Shown: positions 37,812 through 48,108, numbered from the stretch's first letter. The stretch is DNA of 64,000 nucleotides from an uncultured Tenacibaculum sp. (GCF_947499065.1 NZ_CANMMT010000001.1:372001-436000), one strand, 5' to 3'. A program made the numbers and translations. Notes: generated from the sequence alone by a model not told the origin.

Positions 37812-38597
37812 ATGAATTCATCTAATAAACTTAAGATTGCTCTTATACAATCTGACCTTGTATGGGAAAATCCAACTGAAAACAAAAATCGCTTTCAAGA
37901 GAAAATTATGGCTATTTCTGATACTATCGATTTAATTATTCTTCCTGAAATGTTTACTACTGGTTTTTCTATGACGCCAGAAAATATTGCTGAAACTATG
38001 GAAGGAAATACGGTGAATTGGATGCTTAAATTAGCTAAAGAGAAAAACTGTGCTATTACTGGAAGTATTATTATTACTGAAAACAATAATTATTATAATA
38101 GATTACTTTTTGTTCATCCTTCGGGGAAAATAGATTCTTACGATAAAAAACATACGTTTACATTAGCTGGTGAACATGAAGTATATACTGCTGGAAAAAC
38201 TAAAAATATTATTGATTATAAAGGATGGAAAATATGTCCTTTAATTTGTTATGATTTACGCTTTCCTGTATGGGCTAGGAATACTGAAAACTATGATTTA
38301 TTATTATATGTAGCCAGCTGGCCTAAACCTCGTGTTGAGGCATGGGATTCTTTACTAAAAGCTCGTGCTATTGAAAATATGAGTTATACTATTGGTGTAA
38401 ATAGAGTAGGGGTTGATGCTAACAACTATGAATATAATGGTAACTCCGTTGCTTATGATATGCTAGGAAACTGTATAGACAAAAAGAATAATAACGAAGA
38501 AGTTTCTATAATGATTGAACTTGATAAAAAATCTCAACTTAAAATTAGAAATAGATTTCGTTTTTTAGAAGATCAAGACAATTTTATATTTCAATAA
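37812..38597 (+). CDS. Nit2/YafV-type omega-amidase of the nitrilase superfamily
   Basis: A 261-residue carbon-nitrogen hydrolase. The catalytic triad is E46 (LPEMFTTGF), K112 (YDKKHTF) and C146 (ICPLICYDLRFP), with the usual spacing. The block LLYVASWPKPRVEAW places it near YafV and Nit2, which hydrolyse alpha-ketoglutaramate or alpha-ketosuccinamate left by glutamine transaminases, including in methionine salvage. The exact substrate is inference. A terminator follows at once. Confidence 0.88.
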   Translation: MNSSNKLKIALIQSDLVWENPTENKNRFQEKIMAISDTIDLIILPEMFTTGFSMTPENIAETMEGNTVNWMLKLAKEKNCAITGSIIITENNNYYNRLLFVHPSGKIDSYDKKHTFTLAGEHEVYTAGKTKNIIDYKGWKICPLICYDLRFPVWARNTENYDLLLYVASWPKPRVEAWDSLLKARAIENMSYTIGVNRVGVDANNYEYNGNSVAYDMLGNCIDKKNNNEEVSIMIELDKKSQLKIRNRFRFLEDQDNFIFQ

Positions 38598-38627
38598 AAA
38601 AAGCAACCTTTTAAAGGTTGCTTTTTT
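38596..38627. terminator. Bidirectional rho-independent terminator
   Basis: Arms GCAACCTTT and AAAGGTTGC around one T (38603-38621), flanked by an A-tract and a T-tract. It serves the amidase and the convergent desaturase operon. Confidence 0.92.
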
Positions 38628-38630
38628 GTT

Positions 38631-39611
38631 TTAAGCTGGTATCATCCACTTAAAATTAAACTTGGTATCTGGAACTACAATACGTTCTGTAATTCGATAC
38701 ATTCTATCTGGCAACTTCATTAAGTAGTCTCTTGCTTTTTCTGCCTCTGGAGTTAAACCGGTGATTTTATCAATCTCCCAAGCTTTGTTTAACTTCCTTA
38801 AAATGTCAACATAGTCAAAACCTGTGTATACACCTATTCTTTGAGCTACTGTAGAGAAATCATCAAATAAACTTCCTTTTTCTCCAAAAGACTCTCTTAA
38901 ATGCATTGCAGGCATTACTATTTTGTGTTTCATCATGTGTTGAAAAGCTAACATCATTTCACTCGGATCTATTTTAAATATTTCCTTCACAAAATCTGTA
39001 TAAGCAATGTGATGACGCATTTCGTCTCCTGCTATAATTTTAGACATTTTTGCTAAAGCTTTATGTCCTTTTTTCTTAGCTATCTTAGCTACATTATTAT
39101 GTGAAATGTATGTTGCTAATTCTTGGAAGCTTGTATACACAAAGTTTTTATATGGATCAGTAGCTGTTCCAATATCAAAACCATCAGCAATTAAATGCTG
39201 AGTAGAAATTTCAACTTCACGCATATTTACTCTTCCAGAAAGGTATAAATACTTGTTTAATACGTCTCCATGACGATTTTCTTCTGCTGTCCAAGCGCGA
39301 ACCCATTTTGCCCAACCATTATCTGGTTGCTGTGTTACTCCATCTAAATCTAATAACCAAGACTCATATGTTGGTAAAGCTTCTTCTGTGATTGTGTCTC
39401 CAACCAAAACTACCCAAAAATCATCATCAAGCTCTTTAGAAAGCTCTTGAATTTCTTTTACTTCTTCTATAAAAGAATCTTTTTGAGAATTTGGTAAAAA
39501 ATCTGTTGGTTGCCAAATTTTTTCAATTGGGATTAAGAATTTGTCTACAAAACTGTCAATATTTTTTTCCAGCGTTTGCATTACTTCCTTTCGAATGTTT
39601 TGTAATGACAT
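38631..39611 (-). CDS. Acyl-ACP desaturase (soluble di-iron, plant type)
   Basis: A 326-residue soluble ferritin-like di-iron enzyme that puts a cis double bond into acyl-ACP, so makes unsaturated fatty acids. The two iron-binding helices are seen in WTAEENRHGDVL (EENRH) and AGDEMRHHIAY (DEMRH). The length and the LDGVTQQPDNGWAKWVRAW region agree with stearoyl-ACP desaturases. It follows a PlsC-type acyltransferase by 32 bp on the same strand, which suggests one unit for membrane lipid unsaturation and assembly. Confidence 0.93.
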   Translation of the reverse strand: MSLQNIRKEVMQTLEKNIDSFVDKFLIPIEKIWQPTDFLPNSQKDSFIEEVKEIQELSKELDDDFWVVLVGDTITEEALPTYESWLLDLDGVTQQPDNGWAKWVRAWTAEENRHGDVLNKYLYLSGRVNMREVEISTQHLIADGFDIGTATDPYKNFVYTSFQELATYISHNNVAKIAKKKGHKALAKMSKIIAGDEMRHHIAYTDFVKEIFKIDPSEMMLAFQHMMKHKIVMPAMHLRESFGEKGSLFDDFSTVAQRIGVYTGFDYVDILRKLNKAWEIDKITGLTPEAEKARDYLMKLPDRMYRITERIVVPDTKFNFKWMIPA

Positions 39612-39643
39612 AATTATATTTAATTTTAATTTTTATAAGGGGG

Positions 39644-40372
39644 TTATTCAATTGACTCTTTGATGGTGGTCTCTACATTTGCTATCAACTCATCAAACGG
39701 TAAACTATCAATTTTTATTGGTTGGTGTGTTTTAATTTTTATGGGACTTCCTAATCCTAATGGAAATTTACCATACTTAAACACTTTCCATGAATTGTTA
39801 ATTGTTAGTGGTACAATATACGCTTCAGGATTATATTTTGTAATCATTTTAAGACCATTAACTGAAAATGATTTAGGTTTTCCTGTTCTACTTCTTGTTC
39901 CTTCTGGAAATATAGCTGCAGACCATTTATTTTTATTAATTCTTTTTGAAAAACTTGCTAACTCTGTTAAAGCTTGTCTAGAATCTTTTCGATCAATTAA
40001 AGCTGCTCCTCCATGTTTTAAATTGAAAGAGATACTTGGAATTCCTTTTCCTAGTTCTTTTTTGGATACAAATTTTGGGTAGTGTTTCCTAAAATACCAA
40101 ATAATTGGCGGAATATCAAATGTACTTTGATGATTTGCAACAAAAATTAGTGTTGTGTCTTCAGGTAAATTTTGTTTATTCTCAACTTTTACTCTAATTC
40201 CTAAGATTAGAAGTGATTTAATTAAAAACCAATTCATAATATCTACCACGTTTTGATGCCCTTTTTGACCAAATAATTTTAGGCCAATCCATTGCAAAGG
40301 ATGGAATATTAATAGTAGAGAAAAGAACACCAATGCAAAAATTGATGACAATATATAGCTTAAGAATTTCAT
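39644..40372 (-). CDS. plsC: 1-acylglycerol-3-phosphate O-acyltransferase (PlsC)
   Basis: A 242-residue membrane acyltransferase that makes phosphatidic acid from lysophosphatidate. A hydrophobic N-terminal segment (MKFLSYILSSIFALVFF) is followed by the HX4D motif NHQSTFDIPP, the PKFVSKKELGKGIP block and FPEGTRSRTG. I chose the ATG at 40372; a TTG at 40396 would add eight residues. Compared with the paralogue at 26 kb it has the standard EGTRSR motif, so is the better candidate for the housekeeping enzyme. It is upstream of the acyl-ACP desaturase. Confidence 0.92.
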   Translation of the reverse strand: MKFLSYILSSIFALVFFSLLLIFHPLQWIGLKLFGQKGHQNVVDIMNWFLIKSLLILGIRVKVENKQNLPEDTTLIFVANHQSTFDIPPIIWYFRKHYPKFVSKKELGKGIPSISFNLKHGGAALIDRKDSRQALTELASFSKRINKNKWSAAIFPEGTRSRTGKPKSFSVNGLKMITKYNPEAYIVPLTINNSWKVFKYGKFPLGLGSPIKIKTHQPIKIDSLPFDELIANVETTIKESIE

Positions 40373-40406
40373 TGTTTTATTTTTAATAATCTGCAAAAAT
40401 AAAAAA

Positions 40407-40422
40407 TCCCGCGAAAGCGGGA
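40407..40422 (-). terminator. Rho-independent terminator with GAAA tetraloop
   Basis: TCCCGC-GAAA-GCGGGA with the plus-strand A-tract at 40395-40406 giving a U-run on the minus strand. It ends the small membrane-protein gene. Confidence 0.9.
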
Positions 40423-40435
40423 CTATATATCTGTG

Positions 40436-40861
40436 TTAAAACCAATTATTCCATGGAATTCTCGATAGCACTATTACTAATGCTAATCCATAAAAAATTG
40501 CAAAAGTTTTAAATTTTGCTTCACTCTTAACTTGCTTTTTATGTTTTGACCAACCAATTGTTATTAAAACAATAGCTATAATCATCATTATTGGATGCTC
40601 TAAAGCCAACAAACGTGCTCCAGAATCTTTCATTACCTCTCCTCCATTACTTTTTAAGGCTTTATACCAAGGAGACATAAAATACCATCCTAAACCTATT
40701 AATAATTGAATGTGGGCCGTTATTAAAGTAAATAAACCTAAACGGAATTCTTTATGAGTAAATTCTTTTTTTTGTACTAAACCAATTATTGCATTTACAA
40801 CTGTATAAACTAATACGGCTAATACTATATACGCCCAATAAGAATGTATTGTTTTCATCAT
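40436..40861 (-). CDS. Four-helix membrane protein (cytochrome-b-like annotation in relatives)
   Basis: A 141-residue integral membrane protein with four hydrophobic segments (about residues 5-27, 38-58, 82-100 and 115-132). Histidines lie in or near helices (TIHSYWAYI, TLITAHIQLLIGL, LALEHPIMMI), which could hold heme; relatives are often labelled cytochrome B, but I see no firm family motif. Two adjacent ATG codons (40861 and 40858) are both possible starts; an upstream TTG at 40891 is less likely. It is a single-gene unit between two terminators. Confidence 0.72.
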   Translation of the reverse strand: MMKTIHSYWAYIVLAVLVYTVVNAIIGLVQKKEFTHKEFRLGLFTLITAHIQLLIGLGWYFMSPWYKALKSNGGEVMKDSGARLLALEHPIMMIIAIVLITIGWSKHKKQVKSEAKFKTFAIFYGLALVIVLSRIPWNNWF

Positions 40862-40958
40862 ATCTTCACTTAATTTTATAGAGTGATGCAACTAATAATT
40901 ACATCAAAATTTGTTAGTTTTTGTTGCTTGCAAAGTTACTGTTTTTTATGCATAAAAA

Positions 40959-40980
40959 AACCACCTCAATTGAGGTGGTT
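40959..40980 (-). terminator. Rho-independent terminator after the Oar-like receptor
   Basis: A 22-bp perfect palindrome, arms AACCACCTCAA and TTGAGGTGGTT, with a minus-strand U-run from the plus-strand A-tract (40954-40960). Confidence 0.92.
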
Positions 40981-41002
40981 TTAAATTTTATTAAACTAAG
41001 TT

Positions 41003-44000
41003 TTAATTAAACTTATATCTAACTCCTAATTGCATTTGCCATCTTGATGAGTTTAATCCACTATCATCAGATCTATTAAGTGATGTTTCTGCTCTTGGAT
41101 CATAAGTATATCTTGGAGTAGTACCATCCGCTTCAAATCCTTCGAAGTTTATTAACTGTACAGCATTGAAACTTCCTGAGAAATATCTTTTACCCCAATT
41201 CTTATTTAATAAGTTTGTGAAGTTAAAAATATCTGCAGTTAATTCTATTGCGTGAGAATTTTTCTTTCCTTTTAATTTAAACTCATGAGCAAATTTTAAA
41301 TCTACTACATGGCTCCATCTAGATCTATCTCCATTTCTTTCAGCAAACTGACCTCTTCTACTTCTAAGATAATCATTACTTTCAATAAAGTTGTTTAAAT
41401 CTGTCCATTGCTGAGCTGCTGTATAAGTACCATCGTCGATTAAATTAATTTCAGATGCGCTAGAAGGTACATAAATTAATGAATTAGATGCTCCAGAATC
41501 AGAAGCTAATGCTCCTCTATCGTTGTATATGTAACTAAATACATTTCCTTGACCTGCATCATAAAATAACCCTAAAGTTGTTTTATTCCAATCATTCCAT
41601 TTGAAATCAATAGATGCATTAGATAATACTCTATGTCCTTGAGCAAAATCAGATCTTGATAAACCTAAATCGTTAGCTCCATTAATATTTTCTACTCTTG
41701 CCCATTGAGAACTGTTTTGAGAAGAAGTTCCATCATTGATTACATAAGAATCACCATAAGAATATGAAGCTTGTGCTCTTACATCAATAAAATCTGAATA
41801 AAAGTTTTTACTTAATGTTGTTGAGAAGTTCCATGAGTGACCTTCATTTGTATTAGATGCTAAATACACTCCTTGATAAGCATTATCTACTCTCTTGTAT
41901 CCATAATTTGGTCTACTTCCTGGTTCAGTAGTTTTAAACTGAGGTCCTTCTATATTTAAGTTTTCATATTTAATAGCTCTGATATTATCATTCCAGATAA
42001 AATCTGCAGAGATATTAAAATTAGCTGGTAATTTTTGATCAATTGCTAAGTTTGTTTTAAAAACTTGAGGTAACATAAAGTCTGCTGCAAATAAATCAAC
42101 TACACCTCCTGTAGAACCTGAACCAGGTGCTGGATCTTTATATTGAGAATTAACGTCAGGATTAAAATCTGGTATAAAGTCACCTCTACTAGAACGGTTA
42201 TCAATTCTTCCTGATGTAACTCCATTATTGTTATAAGCTCCTCCTGGCCATACTAAAGGTACTCTTGAAGTAAAGATACCAAATCCTCCACGGATTTTTG
42301 TACTCTTATCTCCTTTAACATCCCATGTAAATCCAACTCTTGGAGAAATATGTAACTTAGAGTCAATTCCTTTACCTACTCTAGCTCCTTGTAAATTTTT
42401 ACCAGCAGCAGTTAATAAATTAACTGTTCTAGTGTTAAAGTCTGCATTTGTTCTTCCATTTTCCCAGAAAGGAACATCAAAACGTAAACCTGCTGTTACT
42501 TTAAGTCTGTCAGAAAATGTAATTTCATCTTGGAAATATACACCTAATTGATAAGCATCAAATTTTGCAGCTCCTAATGAAGTATCTCCATTACCTCCAA
42601 TTAAAGAATAACCTAAACGATATCTAATAGCTTTTTGTTTTGCTAAGAAATCATTTACATTACTAAATTCATAATATCCAAAGTTTCTTCCAAAGAAAAC
42701 ATTGTTAATAGATGAAAATTCATTGTGAGTACCTATAGTAACTTTATGAGCTCCAGCGTAAATTTCAAAATTATCAGTAATTGTTAATATATCTGTCTCT
42801 AATAAGTTTGCTGTAGAAAAAGGCTCTGATCCAAAAGTAATACTACCTCTACCATCTCTAATTCTTACATTAGGAAAAGGACTACCATTAAATCCTCTAT
42901 CATCTTTAACTTTTGTATAACCTACTACTAAGTTGTTAGAATATTTACTACCAAAAGTAGAGTTTAATTCTAAAGTAGATGTATTAGTAACTGATTCGAA
43001 AACTTGGTTACCATTTGAAAAATTGATACTTCTTGTAGAAGATGAATTTGCATTATTATTTACTCCTTTTACATAAGAGTGCTTTAAAGATAACTTGTGG
43101 TTATCGTTAATGTTCCAATCTATCTTAGCAATTAACTTATCACTTTTTAATGAAGAAATTGCATTATTAAATCCTCCTACGTTATATCCGTATTCGTTTG
43201 CTATAAATTGAGATAAGTTAGCTAAACCAGCTGCGTCAGTATCTCCAGTATAATTATCTGTGAAAAAAGCTCTAGGAGTTTCATTATCTTGTCTTTCGTA
43301 GTTAACAAAATAGAATAATTTATCCTTTTTAATTGCTCCTCCAATTCTAGCTCCATAAGTTAAAGCTGTAAATTCAGCTAATCTAACTCTTTCGTTAGTA
43401 CCAGCAATATCAACTGGTGTTTTACCTGCTAATTTTTCATTTCTGAAAAAAGAATAAACAGATGCTTGTGTTTGATTAGTACCTGACTTTGTTATTGCGT
43501 TAATAGATCCTCCAGCAAAACCAGATTGTCTTACGTCGAAAGGTGCTATATTAATCTGAAACTGATCAATTGCATCTAAAGATATAGGACTAACTCCTGT
43601 TTGCCCTCCATTTGTTCCTGAACTAGCTAAACCAAATACATCATTATTAACAGCTCCATCTAAATAAATAGCGTTATATCTATTATTTTGACCTCCAATT
43701 GAAATCGTATTATCTCCACTTATCTGAGCTTGTGGTGTTAATCTAGCAAAATCAGAAATAGATCTCGAAATAGATGGTAAAGCAGAAATTTGTTTTCTAG
43801 ATACTTTTGTTTCTGAACCATCCTTTTGATTAGTAGTATTAGCTACTACTACAATTTCTGTTAACATGTTTGAATCCTCAGCTAATTTAGCGTTTACAGT
43901 TTCTGAATCACCTAAGCTTAAAAACAAACCTTCTTTTTCATAAGTTTTATACCCTACAAAAGAAATTGTAACTTTATAAGGTCCACCAGATCTCATATTT

Positions 44001-44209
44001 GAAATTCTGTAAAATCCATCTAAATTTGTTGATGCTCCATACTTAGTACCTGTAGGCATGTGTACAACTAAAATATTAGCCCCTGGTAATGCTTCATCGA
44101 AACCATCAATTACTTTTCCTCCCATTGAAGAGGAAGTAACTCCCTGTCCTAAAATTGTAGCCGATACAAAGAATAAGGCCACAAGTAAAACATTTTTAAA
44201 TTTTCTCAT
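41003..44209 (-). CDS. Oar-like TonB-dependent outer-membrane protein
   Basis: A 1,068-residue outer-membrane protein. Signal peptide 1-21 (ends ILGQ); carboxypeptidase-regulatory-like domain (about 25-115, MGGKVIDGFDEALPGANILV); plug with SISRSISDFARLTPQAQISG and FAGGSINAITKSGTN; then a long barrel ending QLGVRYKFN. The plug pattern is that of Oar-type receptors, named from a Myxococcus protein and common as one of the most abundant outer-membrane proteins in flavobacteria; its substrate, perhaps peptides or proteins, is unknown. It is a single-gene transcript with palindromes in its upstream region at 44264-44298. Confidence 0.88.
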   Translation of the reverse strand: MRKFKNVLLVALFFVSATILGQGVTSSSMGGKVIDGFDEALPGANILVVHMPTGTKYGASTNLDGFYRISNMRSGGPYKVTISFVGYKTYEKEGLFLSLGDSETVNAKLAEDSNMLTEIVVVANTTNQKDGSETKVSRKQISALPSISRSISDFARLTPQAQISGDNTISIGGQNNRYNAIYLDGAVNNDVFGLASSGTNGGQTGVSPISLDAIDQFQINIAPFDVRQSGFAGGSINAITKSGTNQTQASVYSFFRNEKLAGKTPVDIAGTNERVRLAEFTALTYGARIGGAIKKDKLFYFVNYERQDNETPRAFFTDNYTGDTDAAGLANLSQFIANEYGYNVGGFNNAISSLKSDKLIAKIDWNINDNHKLSLKHSYVKGVNNNANSSSTRSINFSNGNQVFESVTNTSTLELNSTFGSKYSNNLVVGYTKVKDDRGFNGSPFPNVRIRDGRGSITFGSEPFSTANLLETDILTITDNFEIYAGAHKVTIGTHNEFSSINNVFFGRNFGYYEFSNVNDFLAKQKAIRYRLGYSLIGGNGDTSLGAAKFDAYQLGVYFQDEITFSDRLKVTAGLRFDVPFWENGRTNADFNTRTVNLLTAAGKNLQGARVGKGIDSKLHISPRVGFTWDVKGDKSTKIRGGFGIFTSRVPLVWPGGAYNNNGVTSGRIDNRSSRGDFIPDFNPDVNSQYKDPAPGSGSTGGVVDLFAADFMLPQVFKTNLAIDQKLPANFNISADFIWNDNIRAIKYENLNIEGPQFKTTEPGSRPNYGYKRVDNAYQGVYLASNTNEGHSWNFSTTLSKNFYSDFIDVRAQASYSYGDSYVINDGTSSQNSSQWARVENINGANDLGLSRSDFAQGHRVLSNASIDFKWNDWNKTTLGLFYDAGQGNVFSYIYNDRGALASDSGASNSLIYVPSSASEINLIDDGTYTAAQQWTDLNNFIESNDYLRSRRGQFAERNGDRSRWSHVVDLKFAHEFKLKGKKNSHAIELTADIFNFTNLLNKNWGKRYFSGSFNAVQLINFEGFEADGTTPRYTYDPRAETSLNRSDDSGLNSSRWQMQLGVRYKFN

Positions 44210-44263
44210 TGTTTAATCTAATTGTTATTAAATGCGGAGGCAAAGGTCTTGCTTTTATACCTT

Positions 44264-44298
44264 GTTAATATTAACTTAATGTTAAGTTTTTTAACATT
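44264..44298. repeat. Pair of palindromes upstream of the Oar-like gene
   Basis: GTTAATATTAAC (44264-44275) is a perfect 12-bp palindrome. AATGTTAA-GTTTT-TTAACATT (44278-44298) is a perfect inverted repeat. A further TTAAC follows at about 44302. The cluster of GTTAA/TTAAC boxes lies 55-90 bp before the start codon and may be an operator. Confidence 0.4.
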
Positions 44299-44345
44299 GG
44301 CTTAACAATACCTGATAAACAAGAAGTTAAATTTTAATGCTTTTT

Positions 44346-45914
44346 TTAGTTTTTTAGCATTTTTTTAGCAAGTTCTTTCCCTAATTCAACACCAAACTGA
44401 TCAAAAGAGTATATATTCCACACTATTCCTTGTGTAAATATTTTATGTTCATAAGTTGAAATTAACATTCCTAATGTTTTTGGAGTCAATTTTTTAAACA
44501 AAAGTGAGTTACTTGGTCTATTTCCTTTAAATACTTTATAAGGAAGTAATTTATTTATTTGGTCTAGCTTATTTTCTGTCTTTAACTCCAAGTGTACCTC
44601 TTCTTTTGTCTTTCCATAAGCTAATGCATCCATTTGTGCATAATAATTAGCCATTAACTTTTTATGGTGATCTGTTAAACCATATAATGATTCTTCATAT
44701 CCAATAAAGTCAGTTGGAATCAATTTTGTTCCTTGATGAACTAATTGCATAAATGCATGTTGCATATTCGTTCCTGTACTTCCCCAAACAATTGTTCCTG
44801 TTTGATAATCTATTTCTTCTCCATTTCTATCCACTCCTTTACCATTACTTTCCATAATAGCTTGTTGTAAATATGCAGGAAGTTTGGATAAGTATTGACT
44901 ATATGGAAGTACTGCCTCTGTTTCACTTCCATAAAAATTATTATACCAAATACTTAACAGTGCTAAAATTACGGGAATGTTTTTATCGAAATCAGCTGTT
45001 TTAAAATGAACATCCATTTCTTCAGCTCCATTCAATAACTCTTTAAAGTTATCATAACCTACCGATAAACTTATTGATAAACCAACGGCTGACCATAAAG
45101 AAAATCTTCCACCAACCCAATCCCACATTGGGAAAATATTTTTCTTGTCTATACCAAAACTATTTACTGCCTCTAAATTGGTAGATACCGCAACGAAATG
45201 TTTAGTAATATCAAAAACTGTAGCTGATTTTAAAAACCAATCTCTAATAGTATTTGCATTAGTTAATGTTTCTTGAGTTGTAAACGTTTTTGATACTATT
45301 ACAAATAATGTAGTTTTAGGGTCTAACTTTTTTAATATTTCTGAAACATGATCACCATCTATATTAGAAACAAAATGTGTATTTAGTTTGTTCTTATAAT
45401 ATTGTAATGCTTCCACTACCATATCAGGACCAAGATCTGAACCTCCTATACCAATATTAACTACATCGGTAATTGACTTACCTGTATATCCTTTCCACTT
45501 TCCTGAAATAACTTTATTACTAAAGCTTTTTATTTTTCTTAAAGCTGTTTGTACTTTAGGCTTTATATCTTTACCATCTACAAGGATAGGCTCTTCAGAA
45601 TTACTTCTTAAAGCTGTATGTAATACTGCTCTATTTTCTGTTTCATTTATTTTTTCTCCTGAAAAACATTTTTCTATTGCTTCTTCTAAACCTACTTCTT
45701 TTGCTAGAGAAACCAATAAACTAATTGTTTCTTCTGTTATATGGTTTTTTGAATAATCTACTTCAAAATCATTATAACAAATAGAAAAATTTTTCTTCCT
45801 ATTCTTATCCTTTAGAAATAACTCTTTTAAACTATTGTTTTTTGCTTCGTTAAAATGTTCTGTCAACTTTTTCCATGACTCAGTTTGAGTTGGATTTATG
45901 TTTGGTAAAGGCAT
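44346..45914 (-). CDS. pgi: Glucose-6-phosphate isomerase
   Basis: A 522-residue enzyme interconverting glucose 6-phosphate and fructose 6-phosphate. Signature 1 reads [14 protein letters not shown] and signature 2 includes [15 protein letters not shown]; the phosphate-binding [10 protein letters not shown] and the catalytic-glutamate segment [12 protein letters not shown] are intact. The protein is slightly shorter than the enterobacterial form (about 550). It starts 7 bp after the M23 peptidase gene and is the last gene of that transcript. Confidence 0.97.
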   Translation of the reverse strand: MPLPNINPTQTESWKKLTEHFNEAKNNSLKELFLKDKNRKKNFSICYNDFEVDYSKNHITEETISLLVSLAKEVGLEEAIEKCFSGEKINETENRAVLHTALRSNSEEPILVDGKDIKPKVQTALRKIKSFSNKVISGKWKGYTGKSITDVVNIGIGGSDLGPDMVVEALQYYKNKLNTHFVSNIDGDHVSEILKKLDPKTTLFVIVSKTFTTQETLTNANTIRDWFLKSATVFDITKHFVAVSTNLEAVNSFGIDKKNIFPMWDWVGGRFSLWSAVGLSISLSVGYDNFKELLNGAEEMDVHFKTADFDKNIPVILALLSIWYNNFYGSETEAVLPYSQYLSKLPAYLQQAIMESNGKGVDRNGEEIDYQTGTIVWGSTGTNMQHAFMQLVHQGTKLIPTDFIGYEESLYGLTDHHKKLMANYYAQMDALAYGKTKEEVHLELKTENKLDQINKLLPYKVFKGNRPSNSLLFKKLTPKTLGMLISTYEHKIFTQGIVWNIYSFDQFGVELGKELAKKMLKN

Positions 45915-45921
45915 AATTGAT

Positions 45922-47235
45922 TTAGTGTTTTTCTATTACTTCTAATTTCTTAGCTAAAAGTGTATCTTTTTTTTCTTCTGCTATTTTAGGTTTCTTTTCT
46001 GGAAAAGATATAGTATCCAACTGTTTTTTTAATGGTTCTATAAACTTAAAAAAAGTTGGTTTTATTTTTGGATCTAATGGTTCTGCAGATGGTAGTTTTT
46101 GTCTAAAAGGATCGACTTGTCTTCCATATTTCCAAAAACGATAACATACATGTGGTCCACTTGTATTTCCTGTCATTCCTACCCAACCTATAATATCTCC
46201 TTGTTTTACATAATCACCTACTCTTACATTTCTTCGTTTCATATGTAAGTATTGTGTTGAGTAAGTACTATTATGTTTTACTTTTACGTAGTTACCGTTT
46301 CCTCCTCTTCTGGCAGATTCAACAACCGTTCCACTAGCCGTGGTCATAATAGGTGTTCCATATTTAGCTGCAAAATCGGTTCCTCTATGTGCTCTAATTC
46401 TATTTCCGTATAACTTAATACGTCTTCTTAAATTATATCTAGAAGAGATTCTATATTGAAATTTTATTGGTGACTTTAGAAAAGCACGTCTTAGCATATT
46501 TCCTTTTTCATCATAATATTCTGCAATATTCTTAATAGAATCTGCCACAAACTTATAAGCGTGTAAATCTTCTCCTTTATGATTGAAAACGGCTGCTTTT
46601 ATTTCTCCATATCCAACAAACGTAGTATCATTAATAAAACGCTCTTCGTAAATTAATTTAAATTTGTCTCCTTTTTGTAATCTGTAAAAATCAAGAGTCC
46701 ATGCATAAATATCGGCAACAGTATTTGTTAAAGTAGGTCTTAATCCTAAGCTATCCATAGTTACTGATAAACTTGAATATATTTCTCCGGCTATTTCCTT
46801 TTCAACCGTTTTTACTTTTTTCTTAAATCTATATGCAGATATAATAGAGTCTTTAAAGTCTACTATCATTGCATTTACCTTATCCTGTTTATAAATAAAA
46901 ACTTGTGCTTTTGCTAATGAATCTTTAGATGTTAAAATAGTATATGCTTTTCCTGAACGAATCCTTCTTACATCAAAAGTGTCTTTTATTTTTGTCGCAA
47001 TTTGATTAATTTTTGGATACATCACATGATGTCTATCTAATATAATACCAAAACTCTCTCCATTTTTAATGGTATCATTGACAATATTGTAATCATCTAA
47101 ATTGTATCCAAATACATAGACTGGCTTAGGTTTTTCAATTTTAACAACTGGTTCTACGGGAGCTTTCTTTTCTTCTTTACACGAGATAAAAAATAAAAAT
47201 ACGAGACCAAGAAATGGGAGGATGTGTTTTTTCAA
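45922..47235 (-). CDS. M23 (LytM-type) metallopeptidase lipoprotein with a His-to-Cys zinc ligand
   Basis: A lipoprotein with a C-terminal M23/LytM peptidase domain, a family that cuts peptidoglycan cross-bridges. With the TTG start at 47235 the signal [18 protein letters not shown] is ideal, lipid Cys at 19; a GTG at 47298 would add 21 residues and bury it. In this numbering the zinc site HRGTD gives H283 and D287, the third motif gives H331 (YLHMK), and the last motif, usually HxH, reads GPHVCYRF: H362 is kept but the zinc-binding His is Cys364. It probably still binds zinc, or has become a regulator. Preceded by a DUF3108 gene, followed by pgi after 7 bp. Confidence 0.88.
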   Translation of the reverse strand: MKKHILPFLGLVFLFFISCKEEKKAPVEPVVKIEKPKPVYVFGYNLDDYNIVNDTIKNGESFGIILDRHHVMYPKINQIATKIKDTFDVRRIRSGKAYTILTSKDSLAKAQVFIYKQDKVNAMIVDFKDSIISAYRFKKKVKTVEKEIAGEIYSSLSVTMDSLGLRPTLTNTVADIYAWTLDFYRLQKGDKFKLIYEERFINDTTFVGYGEIKAAVFNHKGEDLHAYKFVADSIKNIAEYYDEKGNMLRRAFLKSPIKFQYRISSRYNLRRRIKLYGNRIRAHRGTDFAAKYGTPIMTTASGTVVESARRGGNGNYVKVKHNSTYSTQYLHMKRRNVRVGDYVKQGDIIGWVGMTGNTSGPHVCYRFWKYGRQVDPFRQKLPSAEPLDPKIKPTFFKFIEPLKKQLDTISFPEKKPKIAEEKKDTLLAKKLEVIEKH

Positions 47236-47331
47236 AAAAGTTGTTTTAAAATTGAGTTTGTGCGCAAAAGTACAAATAAAAACTTTTGCTTTTAACACTT
47301 TAACAATATCTAAACATCTTATAACTTACTA

Positions 47332-48108
47332 TTAATCAACTATAATTTCAAATGGATTTGCTAAACCTTTATAGGCTTCTAATTCAGCACGTAGTGAGCC
47401 AACAGACAATGATGCTTTCATTTTTATTGGAATCTTATTATCATCGGCAGTAATCCAAACAGTTACACTTTCTTGAGCTTTAAAAACTCTTCCTGCTTGT
47501 ACCAAAGGTCTAAACTTTTGTGTCCTTACCTTACCAAATTTTGTTTTTAAAATTTCAAACCCTAAAAAACGTAATTTAAAAGGATAGGTTTTATCATCCA
47601 TAAACATATCTACTTTTATCTCTTCCCCTTTTTTCATCTTTTGGGTATCGTGACTTCTTAAAAAATAGAAAGTAGAAATCATATCCTGTGGACCTTTTAT
47701 AGAAATAATACTATCTTTTTGTTTTAGAAAGTCCTGTACATATGCTGTATTATTTTTATGGTTAAATGTTACTTGACGATTCTTTTTATAACCTCCCTCA
47801 TCTATTTTTCTTTTGAATAAATATGGTTTCCCTGTATTCTTATCAAAATATGATTGGTAATTATCATCTACTTTAAAAAACCATTTAATCATCCCTGTTG
47901 TCCATCCTTTTCCTGTAGCATGCAACACCTTTTCACCCTTCAAGTTTTCTTCCTTTAATGATAACGTAGCATTACCAGCTTTTAAAAAGCCGCTGTAACT
48001 CATTTTAAACTTTAACCATTCACCGTCTTTAAATGCTGTTATTTTTTCTTGACTAAAACTTTGTATAGCAAAAAACAATATGGAAATAAAAAGTATCTTT
48101 TTCTTCAT
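47332..48108 (-). CDS. DUF3108 periplasmic protein
   Basis: A 258-residue exported protein. Signal peptide 1-20 (MKKKILFISILFFAIQSFSQ), then the DUF3108 beta-rich domain: FKDGEWLKFKMSYSGFLKAGNATL near the N-terminus and VTVWITADDNKIPIKMKASLSVGSLRAELE near the end. The family is common in Bacteroidetes and Proteobacteria, function unknown. I chose the ATG at 48108 over a TTG at 48117. It precedes the M23 peptidase and may serve the envelope with it. Confidence 0.85.
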   Translation of the reverse strand: MKKKILFISILFFAIQSFSQEKITAFKDGEWLKFKMSYSGFLKAGNATLSLKEENLKGEKVLHATGKGWTTGMIKWFFKVDDNYQSYFDKNTGKPYLFKRKIDEGGYKKNRQVTFNHKNNTAYVQDFLKQKDSIISIKGPQDMISTFYFLRSHDTQKMKKGEEIKVDMFMDDKTYPFKLRFLGFEILKTKFGKVRTQKFRPLVQAGRVFKAQESVTVWITADDNKIPIKMKASLSVGSLRAELEAYKGLANPFEIIVD

